Part shown: positions 1-12,044 of the stretch, one piece after another
Numbering within the stretch: position 1 is the stretch's first letter
Layout of the letters: each line of letters begins with the position of its first letter
From: Isoetes taiwanensis
Lineage: Eukaryota > Streptophyta > Lycopodiopsida > Isoetales > Isoetaceae
Reading direction: 5' to 3'
Length of the DNA stretch: 64,000 nt
Assembly: GCA_021234155.1 (NCBI GenBank)
Contig: JAJEKV010000143.1
Span: 508,636-572,635 of the forward strand
Made by a program: the position numbers and the translations under genes
Notes under the pieces: model-generated
Told to the model about the DNA's origin: nothing
Database searches by the model: none
Seen by the model: only the letters and a program-made list of their open reading frames with translations

Positions 1-346
1 AATAATATGTCTACTTTGATTAACACTAGTCTCTGGTACTTGGAAGTCTGTTTCTTCTTGCAGGTTTTCTTGGATCTCATTTCTGGGAATCTCGGTCAAG
101 ATCCTTTGGAGCTCTCCCATAGGGGGCAAAGCAGAACTCTATATACATTTTATTTATCTTACTTGTCTGCTACTATTTTTTGAAGTGGTTGCTAATTACA
201 ATGCAACTACTACTCTCTTTTTGGATCACTATACTAAACTCTATGCTAATGTGGAAGCTTTCATTCCCATTAGTAAGACTATTGTATGGCTTTAATTAAT
301 TAATGGAAAAAACATCTCTCACCTTCAAAAAAAAAAAAAAAAAAAA
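1..346 (+). mobile_element. Probable 3' end of a poly(A) retroelement
   Basis: The segment ends in a run of 20 A residues (327-346) after an AT-rich stretch with a short TTAATTAATTAATGG motif, the usual look of a plant LINE or retrocopy 3' end. No reading frame longer than about 40 codons can be assigned to a family, and the 5' part lies outside the window. A processed retrocopy is the alternative. Confidence 0.35.
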
Positions 347-800
347 CTTGTTAAGGCAGAAATCTACATCAATCAATTAATGTACTTTTAGGGGTATATG
401 GAAATCAACAATTATAAATACTATGTGCCAGGGAAAATCAAAACAAAATGAAGGTCCTTGCCATTTCATCATTTGCACATGAAGTTCCCTTTGAATTGAC
501 ATATATATAAATTGGCGACTGTGGATTTGTCCATTGGAGATATAAAAGTTTTGCTTTGACAAGCTCAGTCACTGCAGGAGGAAGCCGTTGGAAGACCCAA
601 CCAATGTCTTATTAACATCATTTCATGTTTTTGCAAATTGGAACTTAATATGTGCTAAGAATCATATTGGAATGTAAATAATGCAACTGTTCAACAGTAG
701 TGACAGAAGATCAGGACATGGTTGATTGGAACGATCTCATTATAAAAAGTCTGCACCGTAGTAAGGTCATCTTAATTTTGCAAACTAAATATCTAGATGA
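347..800. other. Intergenic, no gene seen
   Basis: AT-rich sequence without a convincing reading frame or repeat. Its last five bases, GATGA (796-800), are the left target-site duplication of the LTR that follows. Confidence 0.5.
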
Positions 801-2389
801 TGTGACGTTCCACATATTTATACGCCTTTTTAAGTATAAGTACATGATACGTCACTATGAATAATTAATGGCACATTAATTATTCATAAGCTAAGGTTAG
901 CTATGTTAATAATTAATCATTAAAGTGGAAACCTAACCCAAAACCCTAATTCGAATTTAGGGCTTAACCTAAATATTAAAAAGGGCTAAAATACCAAATT
1001 AGTTAATATTAGCCAACCCAGAGCTGCCACCTGGCCCAAATCGATTGGGCAAGGGAGAGTTACTCATTTAGGACCCAAATTGGAGTTTTGTGCCCCTATT
1101 TGCCCCAATTCGAATTGGGGGAGGCTGGTGGAGGAGGAGCTGCTGTTCCAACCTGTTCCAGCCGGAAGGATGGAGAACCAGAGAGATAGTAGAACTAGCT
1201 ATGATCCCAGTTAGTACTTAGATAGATTGGATTTCTAGATAGTCATAGGACTAACCCTTGTATGCTCTAAAGGTAGCTAGGTTAACCCTTGTATGAATAG
1301 ATGTATGGTTAATCTCTATTTTATGTTCTATTCGAAGCTATGGATGGATGGATGTATAAGGATAGCTTTCTTTCTGCTGCTCCTGTATTGTATGGGTAAA
1401 AAGGGGGGTAGAGACCTAAAGGCCATCTAGAAGTAGAGATGTTCCTAGATAGAACCCTTAAAACCCAAGATATCTTGGCCCCACATTTGTGGATGCTATG
1501 ATGTGGTTCAAGACCGATAACGAAAGTATGAGGGTGAATCGGGGGTGGGGGCGTGACTACGGGACTCCTACAGTGTGCTAGGCCTACAGCCGGTCACTGT
1601 GTGTGGGCCGGGTATGGGTCTGACACTCTCTGGGCCGGAGGGCGTGTGCCATAGATGGCCGTCCTGGGTCCTGGGCTCGAACGGGTTGGTGAGTTGACCT
1701 TTAGATTTAGGGGAATAAGTCGGGTATGGATGCGGGGGTCACTGAGGGGGCACGTGTTCTCTAGCACACCCAGGGATCCGTCATACTCGGGGAGGAGACA
1801 CTTCTCTGACCTGCCTCATCGGACCGGGGAGATGTAACCCGGAGTAGTCCCGAAGGGTGATTCCTTGGGATTGCGTCTCCGGAGGGCTACAAGCACGTCA
1901 TAGCATGATTCAACCTATCTGTAAAGTGTGCATAGGAGGGGCGAATGAAGTGGACAATCCTAGCCATTGTCTTATGCCAGCCAACGCCATGTTATACTTC
2001 CGTCTGTTGATATCTTGAGGCCCTGGCCGTCAGTTGATCCCCTTGGAGTCTGAGCCCGGGGTAGTGCCTAGTTATGTTGTTATTTTTATTTCATGTTGTT
2101 ATGGATGTACTATCTTTGCCGTGATGATGATGGATGGGCCACCCTTCGTGGTGGTATATTATTTTGCATGATGATTGTATGCTAACGTATATGTATGCTT
2201 CCACTGTATAGGATTTTCCGTAGAGGACATGGGACGAATGACACCGTCGTGTTGCTCGCCCGGACACTTGGCCATCCTAAGTGGTCCGAGTATGACGGAG
2301 GGCCTTGCCATGGTGATGTGGTCGCCATGGGAGGGGAATTCCCCATATTTATATGATGGGAGCATCGTATAGATTCTGGGAGCGTCATA
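801..2389 (+). mobile_element. Solo LTR of a Ty3/gypsy-like family
   Basis: A 1,589-bp block begins TGTGACGTTCC and ends GGGAGCGTCATA, a near-perfect TGTGAC...GTCACA terminal pair. It is flanked on both sides by GATGA (796-800 and 2390-2394), a 5-bp target-site duplication. A second copy in the same orientation lies at 5221-6806. The last ~490 bp recur inverted at 62412-62899, where they sit next to a tRNA-Met primer-binding site, and that identifies the block as an LTR. No primer-binding site follows here, so this copy is a solo LTR. The small reading frames inside it are not believable genes. Confidence 0.88.
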
Positions 2390-3787
2390 GATGACAATTT
2401 CATTGAGAAGGCAGTTCTGAAAACAAGCATATAACAATTCCCTTGAAAATCTATCAATTAGACATTAAGAATAGTGTTTTCATCCATCTCTTCAATTCTT
2501 GATAATTGATAATATCATCTCTGAGATTCAAAATGAACGTTACTAACAATTTTCAAAAAGCAATCGCCAAAATAGACATAAACAAATTAACCTATGTGTG
2601 AGCTTCCACGATATTGGGACTGTTAATTAAATTTAACAGGGGAGGCATGTCATTAGAATCAGTTGCAATTCAATTTTCAAGTGGAACATGCCACTTTCAC
2701 ATCTTCAAGATCCTAAGGGACCAAAAGAAGCAGGAAATAGAAAATTGAAATGCAAGACCTTTGCTTGCTATAAGCTTCTATTTCAAATCCGAACATTTGC
2801 TGAGCATGCTATACCAATATTCCTATCATAATTTTTTTTTTTTGAAGAAGAAGAACTGTGTCATCAATATATTAAAAGAATGGTAATGTTACAAAGCAAG
2901 CGAGGAGGAAGGAGAACTGCCCCAAAGAGATAGCGATACCTCGACACTCCACAACAAACTCACAGAAAAACTACAACTCTACTGCTGTACAAACCAACCA
3001 TCACCATTTACAACACCCAAGAAGTCCCGCCAAATGGCAAACTTCCGCTCTACTAATCCCGGGAACACCAGAAAACTTTGAAATAGCTTGTACCGAAGTC
3101 GAGGAATCGGGAAAGGTCGCAGTGTGAATCCCCTCGAAAGATCCACAACCGCCCGCTTCCAAATCAGCCACACCAACCAAGCCACACACGGATGCAAGGC
3201 TTGCCGCAAAGCCGCCAAGCACCAGATACACATGAAGCAAAGAATCGCTGGCTAGTCAATCTCACCAAACCGAGCCCTGACCCAATCCCAGGCAGCCTGC
3301 AAGTGAGGGCATAAAACCAGACAATGCTCCACAGTCTCACGATGAAGGCCACAACAAGGGTAGAGAGGGCTCATGCCCGACCTAAACTGACTCACAAGGG
3401 CATTCACCTTGATACAACGGTGCACAATTGCTTTAATTCAGTAGAAATATATGCTTACTTTGGAAAGCAATGCATCAACTCTACTTTATCTACTGGCAAT
3501 ATCATTGAAATTGCATCTATATGGTTATTCTTGTAGACAAAAACAGGATTAGACGTAGACCACAAATTGCTGTGTTACAATTCATATAAGATACTTATGT
3601 AAACATCTGAGTAGGATCTATCTGGCTCATCTCCAGCCTGGTCCTCTCCAATTCCTTCTTCATATCTTTTCACCCAAAATCGGGATACATACACAGGTTT
3701 AAAGAGCCAAGATGTCTGCAAAAATATTTCTACAAATATTAGAAGAATTCAGTACTTTGGACTAACCCTTATGAAGAAGTCTGTTCA
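2390..3787 (+). repeat. Duplicated flank, copy 1 (with deletion and LINE insertion)
   Basis: Starts with GATGACAATTTCATTG and runs parallel to 6807-8193 at high identity. Relative to that copy it lacks about 580 bp at ~2725 (the Helitron helicase fragment) and has gained a LINE fragment at 2832-3422. Similarity stops sharply at 3787, after AAGTCTGTTC. It is non-coding apart from the inserted LINE piece. Confidence 0.85.
2832..3422 (-). mobile_element. 5'-truncated LINE with zf-RVT domain
   Basis: Read on the minus strand, the fragment ends in a poly(A) tail (T run 2832-2843 on the plus strand). It encodes the zinc-binding C-terminus of a LINE ORF2: a CCGLHRETVEHCLVLCPHLQ stretch with the Cys/His pattern typical of zf-RVT, near 3290-3370. 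Several stops and frame changes show it is dead. The insertion interrupts sequence that is continuous at ~7810-7825, and CATAATT/CACAATT on the two sides is a probable 7-bp target duplication. Confidence 0.8.
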
Positions 3788-5220
3788 TGCCTTACTCGTC
3801 TATAACCTTGCGTCCTTATTTCATGCCTCAGGAACATCAATCTCCTTACGAAACACAATATATGCATAATTTTATAATCCATAGTTTATGACTCTGCATC
3901 CTCATACGACCTTATTCTCTACCTTCCGCCAATCATACCTCGATTCAAGTAGCAATAGCTATAAAATGTCGGTTCAACATTCTATACCTTCACTACCATT
4001 GTCGAAACCTACACTTCTAGAGTGATCTCCCTTTCATGAGCTGGGTACTTATAATCCGGTTTCCACCTTAGTATAGTACGTCTTTAACCTCGTCTATGGT
4101 AATCATAAATCACTTCTCCACCAGATATATGGTGCTATATCCAGTCTCCTTCTACGTTGAATGGCAATATATATGCCGCATGATGAATCAATCCTCGTAA
4201 TTACTAGGTCCAGTGTTTCAATCGGATAACAATCATCATACCAATTTTCTCGAGTATCCATCCAAAATACGGATACCTTACCACTCCTTATTCCCAACAT
4301 TCAGCACTTCTACTTCAAGTAAGAGCCCAGGACCTGCTTAACCATCATTATATAACAGCCTCAAGAACCACCAGGCATGCTTCCGATGCTTCCGCCGTAT
4401 CTGTGCGATGTCATTGAACGATATAAGCAAACATAATAGAAGGAGATAATTATATATGTCTTACACAAACTTCTGAGGGAATAACGAGACTTAGATTATG
4501 TTATAACAAGGTTCTGAATAATTAATGATGAACAACGTGTGTCTGTCAGTAATATTAAAGTATCTAGATAAAAATGTCAGATACAGTATAATATATAATT
4601 GCATTAAAGAATAAGTATAAATGTGAGGGGCATCTAAAACACTGAGGATAAGAACATACAAGTTGTTAAAAACTGTAACAAAATAGGATACAAAATTAGG
4701 GATGGCTATAATTAAATGAATTGCAAAGTGAAGGGAGGATATAATACATATACATAGAAGTTAATATGATTAGAATGACTTTCTACTAAACAGTGCGAGA
4801 TTAATAACTCCATATTATAATACAAGAACAAATAGCAGTTGCTTATATCTATACCTGTCTATAATATATAATCAGTTACACGTATGTATAAAAAGAATGA
4901 TTTCTAAATTAGATAAACTGTGAACTCATCACCACGAATGAAACAGTGAGACTCCTGCAAACCTTGACGGCTGACCTTTGATGGACCTAGAAGATGATCA
5001 TGTCTGATCTATACCTCTACCTTTTATATCCCAGAGTTATAAATTGCACATTACAAGTCATTTCAAACTTGATCACTTTGAATATGACAACGTCTGTGTG
5101 ACTTATAATCTCACGCTATCTCTTTAAGGAGGGGAGACTTCCTTCCAATGTACGATGTGTTGCCCTGCAACAAGAGTAGTCTTGATGCTGAAGACATCAT
5201 CATTTTTAAGGTGGGGAGAA
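3788..5220 (+). mobile_element. 3' internal region of the LTR element, with polypurine tract
   Basis: This stretch ends AAGGTGGGGAGAA directly before the LTR at 5221, the expected polypurine tract that primes plus-strand DNA synthesis. Just upstream a frame reading SLDAEDIIIFK leads to a stop inside the LTR start, similar to polyprotein tails of plant gypsy elements. The rest is AT-rich and shows no recognisable integrase or chromodomain. I infer it is the untranslated or decayed 3' part of the same element family as the flanking LTRs. Confidence 0.6.
5207..5220 (+). promoter_or_regulatory. Polypurine tract
   Basis: The purine-rich AAGGTGGGGAGAA abuts the TGTGAC start of the downstream LTR. 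Position and composition fit the plus-strand priming site of a Ty3/gypsy element. Confidence 0.7.
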
Positions 5221-6806
5221 TGTGACGTTCCACATATTTATACGCCTTTTTAAGTATAAATACATGACACGTCACTATGAATAATTAATGTCACATTAAT
5301 TATTCATATAAGGTTAGCTAAGTTAACAATTAGTCATTAAAGTGGAAACCTAACCCAAAACCCTAATTCGAATTTAGGGCTTAACCTAATATTAAAAAGG
5401 GCTAAATTACCAAATTAGTTAATATTGGCCAATCCAGAGCTGCCACCTGGCCCAAATCGATTGGGCAAGGGAGAGTTACTAACTTGGGACCCAAATTGGG
5501 GTTTTGTGCCACCATTTGCCCCAATTCGAATTGGGGGAGGTTGGTGGAGGAGGAACTGTTGTTCCACCTTGTTCCAGCCAGAAGGATGGAGAACCGGAGA
5601 GATAGTAGAGCTAGCTATGATCTCGGTTAGTACGTAGATAGCTTGGATTCCTAGATAGTCATAGGACTAACACTTGTATGCTCTAAATGTAGCTAGGTTA
5701 ACCCTTGTATGAATAGATGTATGGTTAATCTCTATTTTATGTTCTATTTGAAGCTATGGATGGATGGATGTATAAGGATAGCTTTCTTTCTGTTCCTCCT
5801 ATATTGTATGGGTAAAAAGGGGGGTAGAGACCTAAAGGCCATCTATAAGTAGAGATATTCCTAGATAGAACCCTTAAAACCCAGTATATGCGGCCTGTGC
5901 ACAAGAGCCTACCTGGCTGTGGATGCTATGATGTGGTTCCAAAGACCGACAACGCAGTATGAGGGTGAATCGTGGGTGGGGCGACTACGGACTCCCTACA
6001 GTGTGTTAGGCCTACAGCCGGCCGGTCACTGTGTGTGGGCCGGGTATGGGTCTGACACTCTCTGGGCCGGAGGGCCCATAGATGGTTGTCCTGGGCTCGA
6101 ACGGGTGGGTGAGCTGACCTTTAGATTTAGGGGAATAAGTCGGGTATGGATGCGGGGGTCACTGAGGGGGCACGTGTTCTCTAGCACACCCAGGGATCCG
6201 TCATACTCGGGGAGGAGACACTTCTCTGACCTGCCTCATCGGACCGGGGAGATGTAACCCGGAGTAGTTCCGAAGGCTGATTCCTTGGGATTGCGTCTCC
6301 GGAGGGCTACAAGCACGTCATAGCATGATTAAGTCTATCTGCAAAGTGTGCACAGGAGGGGCGAATGGAGTGGACAACCCTAGCCATTGTCTTATGCCAG
6401 CCAATGCCATGTTATACTTCCGTCTGTTGATATCTTGAGGCCCTGGCCATCAGTTGATCCCCTTGGAGTCTGAGCCCGGGGTAGTGCCTAGTTATGTTGT
6501 TATTTTTATTTCATGTTGTTATGGATGTACTATCTTTGCCGTGATGATGATGGATGGGCCACTTCGTGGTGGTATATTATTTTGCATGATGATTGTATGC
6601 TAACGTACATGTATGCTTCCGCTGTATAGGATTTTCCGTAGAGGACATGGGACGAATGACACCGTCATGTTGCTCGTTCGGACACTTGGCCATCCTAAGT
6701 GGTCCGAGTATGACGGAGGGCCTTGCCATGGTGATGTAATCGCCATGGGAAGGGAATGCCCCATATTTATACGATGGGAGCATCGTATACATTCTGGGAG
6801 CGTCTA
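5221..6806 (+). mobile_element. 3' LTR, same family as 801-2389
   Basis: Begins TGTGACGTTCC like the first LTR and ends GGGAGCGTCTA, with small indels between the copies. It follows a polypurine tract, so it is the 3' LTR of an element whose 5' portion is missing. The base string after it (6807-6811, GATGA) equals the target duplication of the solo LTR at 801-2389. Both copies therefore derive from one insertion site that was later duplicated. Confidence 0.85.
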
Positions 6807-8193
6807 GATGATAATTTCATTGAGAAGGCAGTTCTGAAAACAAGCATATAACAATTCCCTTAAAAATCTATCAATTAGACATTAAGAATAGTGTTTTCAT
6901 CCATCTCTTTGATAATTGATAATATCATCTCTGGGATTCAAAATGAGCGTTACTAACAATTTTCAAAAAGCAATCGCCAAAATAGACAAAAACAAATTAA
7001 TCTATGTGTGAGCTTCCACGATATTGGGACTGTTAATTAAATTTAACAGGGGAGGCATGTCATTAGAATCATTTGCAATTCAATTTTCAAGTGGAACATG
7101 CCACTTTCACATCTTCAAGATCCTAAGGGATCAAAATTGCTATATCATGATTTTCCTAAAAAGTTTACCTACGATAAACCCAGTAGGAAATAGCTGGACA
7201 GGTCCAACAACCAGAAGTTTCCCACTATTGGACGCATGTACTTTGTTAATCCTTCAGAAGGAGAGCGATACTATTTACGGCTCCTGTTAACCCCCGTGAC
7301 AGGTGCAGTTAGTTTTGAAGATTTACACTCTTTTGATGGGGAGTTGTGTGCAACATATAAAGAAGCTTGCATTCGTCGAGGGTTGCTTCGAGATGACACA
7401 GAATGGCTCGAATCTCTTTGAGAAACAGCAGCATGGGGCATGCCGCCACAATTACGACACATGTTTGCCATGATCCTTTTAAATTGCGAACCATCGAATC
7501 CACTACAACTGTGGAAAGAAGTCAAGTTTTCTATGATCGATGACTTCTTGCATGAGGCATGAAGGGTTGCAGAAGATCAAAGTGTAAATGTGTGTGATCA
7601 ATTTTTTGACATAGCACTTCTAGATATTGAAGCTCATATGAACTCTGTCGGACGATCCTTAAGGGAGTTTGATTTCATTCTTCCTGAGCATGCAATAGAT
7701 CCATATATGATATTTCGGGAAGCAGGAAATAGAAAATTGAGATGCAAGACCTTTGCTTGCTATAAGCTTCTATTTCAAATCCGAACATTTGCTGAGCATG
7801 CTATACCAATATTCCTATCACAATTGCTTTAATTTAGTAGAAATATATGCTTACTTTGGAAAGCAATGCATCAACTCTACTTTATCTACTGGCAATATCA
7901 TTGAAATTGCATCTATATGGTTATTCCTGTAGACAAAAACAGGATTAGACATAGACCACAAATTGCTGTGTTACAATTCATATAAGATACTTATGTAAAC
8001 ATCTGAGTAGGATCTATCTGGCTCATCTCCAGCCTGGTCCTCTCCAATTCCTTCTTCATATCTTTTCACCCAAAATCGGGATACATACACGGGTTTAAAG
8101 AGCCAAGATGTGCGCAAAAATATTTCTCAGAGATATTAGAAGAATTCAGTACTTTGGACTAACCTTTATGAAGAAGTCTGTTCTAGAGCCCTT
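6807..8193 (+). repeat. Duplicated flank, copy 2
   Basis: Matches 2390-3787 from GATGATAATTTC to AAGTCTGTTC. This copy keeps the Helitron helicase fragment (about 7105-7720) and lacks the LINE found in copy 1. After 8193 the two sequences are unrelated. Confidence 0.85.
7105..7720 (+). pseudogene. Helitron RepHel helicase fragment
   Basis: The translation, which changes frame and crosses stops, reads like the helicase region of plant Helitrons: LLYHDFPKKFTYDKPSRK, then IGRMYFVNPSEGERYYLRLL, then GAVSFEDLHSFDGELCATYK, EACIRRGLLRDDTEWLESL and MPPQLRHMFAMILLNCEPSN. This is the segment between the rolling-circle Rep domain and the helicase motor in autonomous Helitrons, enzymes that nick and unwind DNA for rolling-circle transposition. 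Neither the Rep domain nor the P-loop is present, and stops are frequent. It is a dead fragment held within a duplicated flank. Confidence 0.8.
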
Positions 8194-9270
8194 GGCATGA
8201 ATATTCTCTTCAGCTTCACAGTGATAAGAGTTGGCTTTGGAACTTTACCGGGAGATGAAGCGGTTTGATTCTCGTGTATAGGAAGCCTCACGAGAGGTGG
8301 TTTAATAATAGTAACCTAATGATAGAAAGTTGTGAAGCATGCTTAACTTCAGAGAGTTGTTTATGCAACGCCATTCATTAAAAAGTTATCTGCAGCATGT
8401 AGCTTGTAAGGTTTTCAGCAAAAACTTCTAAAATAAACAACACAAACCCTGAACAAGGTTTTACTCTTGCAATATTAAGACTTGAATAACCTTAAGGTCA
8501 TTTACTTCTTCTCTAAGCTCCATGAACTCACCTTAAATTTACAGTAAGTACATGAATACACTAATCATTGACATCCTACTGCCTCTACAAGATAGGAATT
8601 TAAGATGATGCAACAACAATGAAGAGTGTCTCAAGTAAATGACCACTTCTTAAATCTTGCTTTGAGTTACTATGTAGGAACCCGGGTAATCTGGCAGCTT
8701 GGGGAACATTGATGCCTCAAGATCAAACTTAAGTTCTGGCAATCATCAAGGAAGCGAAAACACAAACATTACATACCTTCAAATTATTTCTCATTTTTTT
8801 TTAACCTTTTGCTGATAATGGAGACAAAAGAAATGATATGTTGGAACTGAGAAACTTCTAAAACTAGACCATTGGTGCTGTCAACAATTAAGGAAGGTCT
8901 ACAATGTTATTGTCTCTCATGCTTATATTTTATCAACACTCACGATATATGTTAATGGGTTCAATAATCCCGATCGCGTCTACTTTTATACACATGTTTT
9001 TAACGTCCTCTGCAATTCCTAACTAAAAGTCTACGTGTGGCATATTATGACCTTCAAGAAGAAACTCTTTTCTTATATAACCACAATTCATTTTGCTCAT
9101 TGAAAATGACTCCTACTCTTTGTGTAAATGGTATTTGCGTGCCTACTTCATATAATTCCTAGCACATCACCAACATGATTTCTATGAGCATTGCACATTG
9201 GATTTGTCCATTGCCCAAAAAACTATGTGAGCACCATAAACGCATATCTATAAGGGCACTTCCAGTTAAA
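8194..9270. other. Intergenic, no gene recognised
   Basis: AT-rich sequence. On the minus strand at about 8200-8340 there is a short open stretch including LPIHENQTASSPGKVPKPTL with non-random residue use. It could be a small exon or an old gene fragment, but no family is recognisable. Nothing else is supported. Confidence 0.35.
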
Positions 9271-9274
9271 CATC

Positions 9275-9560
9275 ACAACCATGTCCACATTTCTTGATGC
9301 TTGGGTGAACAACTCTCCCCTATTCTGAGGATGCAAGAATAGTTTGTAGCACTTGTAAAGGTGATATCATTTGGTTTTATCTCTTGCCCTTGCATTTGAA
9401 CAAGGAGATTAAGGGATTTCTTTCCATCCCCATTGTGTCGTAGCCTGCTACAATTGCACTCCATGATGCTATGTCATGCATCACAGATCTCACAAATATT
9501 CTCCAAGCTTCACGTATAGAACTATATTTTGCATACATACAAGTGGGTGTACTTCCCATG
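9275..9560 (-). pseudogene. PPR protein fragment
   Basis: Minus-strand translation gives typical plant PPR repeat wording in two frames: MYAKYSSIREAWRIF, then IASWSAIVAGYDTMGME, then after a frameshift QGQEIKPNDITFTSA. PPR repeats bind organellar RNA in sequence-dependent fashion. Only about two repeats remain, with a frameshift near 9420. It is 4.5 kb from the larger PPR gene at 14091-16123, so it may be a fragment of a duplicate. Confidence 0.75.
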
Positions 9561-9599
9561 AACGTAATGAAATGGATAGAAGATATTGAAAATATGTTC

Positions 9600-12044
9600 A
9601 ATCCTATTGCTGCTCAGCTTAAGGTTAGAAAAGTTGCAGGAATTATTGAATGAATATACATATGCAGCTTGGAGATTGGAAGGGATTCGAGAAACACGTT
9701 GGCTAAGTAGACATAGTGCCATTGCTAAGCTATGTGGGATTTGCCCACTGTGCTAGAATATTCAAGGATGGAAAATCATGATATTTTTGAAAAGCTTGAT
9801 GATTTTAAGATGATTTACCTACTGCACTTTTTGGCAAAAATTCTTGGAGGTCTCACAATATTAAGTAAATTTTTTCAAGCTCGTAGTGTTGATATAACTA
9901 TTATAGCAGAGCATGTTACAAACCTAAGTCTGCTGGAGGTTTGGGCATGACAGATTTCCATTTGCAAAGTAAGGTTATGATCTCAAAATTCATTTGGCGG
10001 CTTCTCGTAGGTAAGGATGATTCTCCTGGGTTACGGCTTATTGCACAGGCTCTTACCTACTGTATCCCTTTTGGTAAAGTCACACTCAAACCTGTTCTTC
10101 CATGGAGTTTATTTTATGAGTTGCGGCCTTATCATAATGCTTCTCCATTCTTAAAGGGATTGTTAGATTCCCGGCACATGATCAAAACTTTATTTCACAT
10201 CGGTCCCAGCGCTTGTGTACAGTTGATTGCACCTTGTTGGTGGATCCCTACGGTAGACAATCAACCACTTTGCTTTACAAAGGCACCCATTGACTCAAAG
10301 ACGTTGGAAAAGTCTTTGGAATCTTAACTATTGCAGCATGGTATGACTCGGGCCGATTCTTGTCGACATGGGAGGCTTTTTCAGCTTAAAGTTTCTATTG
10401 GGGCGATGGGATAGAGTTCTTTGGCAAAAAAGTTGCTGATTTTCTACAGCCTATTCTACCACACCAAGAAGATATTTTGGTATGGGTTTGTCATGAAGAA
10501 ATTAAGGAGTGCAAACTTGTGAACTCTATGTATCAGTTGTTGCTTGATCTTCGATATTCTTCCTCCATCTAATAAGTGGTCTCTTCAACTTCCTCCTCTT
10601 CAATGGCGAAGGTGTGGTCTTGGGCATGGGACAAGCTACTTCATCCTAAAGTGGAAGTTCTTTGGTGGCAGATTCTTCATGGGTGTGTCAAGGGTTAATG
10701 TGCTTGTCCATAAGTTTAACCCTAGAATATCAAATCAGTGTCCAGTATGCAAGCGTGGATCTGAGACCATTGAGCATTGCTTTTTCATGTGTGAACACCT
10801 TAGGCGGTATGGGATTTTTCAGGTTTCACTAACAAGTCAACAACTGCTTTTGGCAATTTACCCAAGTACACGGACAGAGTTCTGAGGGCCGGGCTTTTCA
10901 TCTAGCGGCAGGATGGTTGCTTTGGACTATCTGGAAAAAGACGAAGATTGGTAATCTTCAAAGGTCTGGATGTGGCAGATAATCGTGTTCTCCAAGAAGC
11001 TCAAGGTTACATTGTAAAGTCGTATCATTGTTCTTCACTTGCCCCTCGCAAGAGGCGATTGATTTTTGAGGAGTATTTGGATGTGCACTCTTATGCTTAG
11101 GCAGGTTGCTTCACTCGGTGGGTCTCTGCTTATCCGCTGAGATTTTATTCCTGTCTCTGCATTTATACTTGTATTTGACTCTTTGATTGAATAAAGTCTG
11201 ACGTCCTTCAACAAAAAAAAAAATGTTACAACTGTTATTAAAGGTATTCAAACTTATTACATTGTTGAACCTGAGGCAGATTTGAATGCAAGTCAACATG
11301 ATTCAAAGAATTACCCCATAGTCCTTGATTATGGCCCCCAAGTGGCCTTAAGAAACTTCCATATGTGGGGATGAGTATAGGACATTCAAACTATCAAGGC
11401 AAATTGATGGGATAGATTTGGAAATTGCCTTAACACATCAAAAGGCACACATCAAAAGGCATATTGAAAGCTTGTTTGTGACTGTTTGCAAGTCAGATTT
11501 GAAGACACATCAATAATGAAGAATTTCTATCTCCTTACTTATATCAAGGGCTAGCAGACCAAGAAAATTTGGTGAGGATGGTTTAGAAGAATTAGTTACC
11601 TTTTATGGAACACCAAAGAAAGTCAAGGGATCGAGGAGAAGGCCTTGCCTTTAATTGATGTGAAGTGTTGAGGGCTGAGTATACAGATTACAAAATCCAT
11701 GTTTTAGTTAATTGGCAGCATAAGAGCATGGAAGATGTTTGTGCTATGATCGCTTCAAACCAAACAAATGAGATCTAATGTTGCTTCAAATTTCTTTAGT
11801 TCAAGGTGTTAGCAATGCAATTTTTGAAAGCATATTCAGCCACAGAACTAACATCAAAACAAGAGGACGTCCATTGATGGGAGCAGAGAGTTTAAATGCA
11901 AGTCTTTCCATTGTTGTAAATGGACTTGGTAAAGCAAGAGACTTTGACCTCACAAAGAGTATAGAATTGTGGAGAAAGAAGGCTGATAATCGAGGTCGCC
12001 TTATCTATACTGATGAACCAAGCCGCTTAGTAGGCTGTTTATAG
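9600..12044 (+). pseudogene. hAT-like / ZNF862-type transposase relic, split by a LINE
   Basis: Before the LINE, the frames read LEKLQELLNEYTYAAWRLEG with RETRWLSRHSAIAKLC and later FEKLDDFKMIYLLHFLAKIL. After it they resume as TVIKGIQTYYIVEPEADLNA. The 3' end (11778-12044) carries a degenerate hAT C-terminal dimerisation region, NIKTRGRPLMGAESLN through ARDFDLTKSIELWRKKA. This order matches hAT transposases and the related ZNF862/KRBA2-like proteins (family knowledge). Multiple frame changes and stops show decay. The N-terminal BED finger was not found. Which of the two relatives it is cannot be told by eye. Confidence 0.7.
9922..11222 (+). mobile_element. 5'-truncated LINE with perfect target duplication
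   Basis: The insert is flanked by the 9-bp direct repeat ATGTTACAA (9913-9921 and 11223-11231) and ends in a poly(A) run. It encodes the end of a LINE ORF2: AGGLGMTDFHLQSKVMISKF typical of the post-RT region, then after frameshifts a zf-RVT zinc domain, ISNQCPVCKRGSETIEHCFF, around 10733-10795, and a tail ending RRLIFEEYLDVHSYA. The 3' UTR contains an AATAAAG polyadenylation-like signal at ~11190. RT and endonuclease parts are missing through 5' truncation. It sits inside a hAT-like relic, so it is younger than that relic. Confidence 0.88.

Noticed and set aside
1655-1837. Frames shared by both LTR copies (also 6080-6257)
   Set aside because: They are conserved only because the LTRs are copies, and they have no domain or consistent start.
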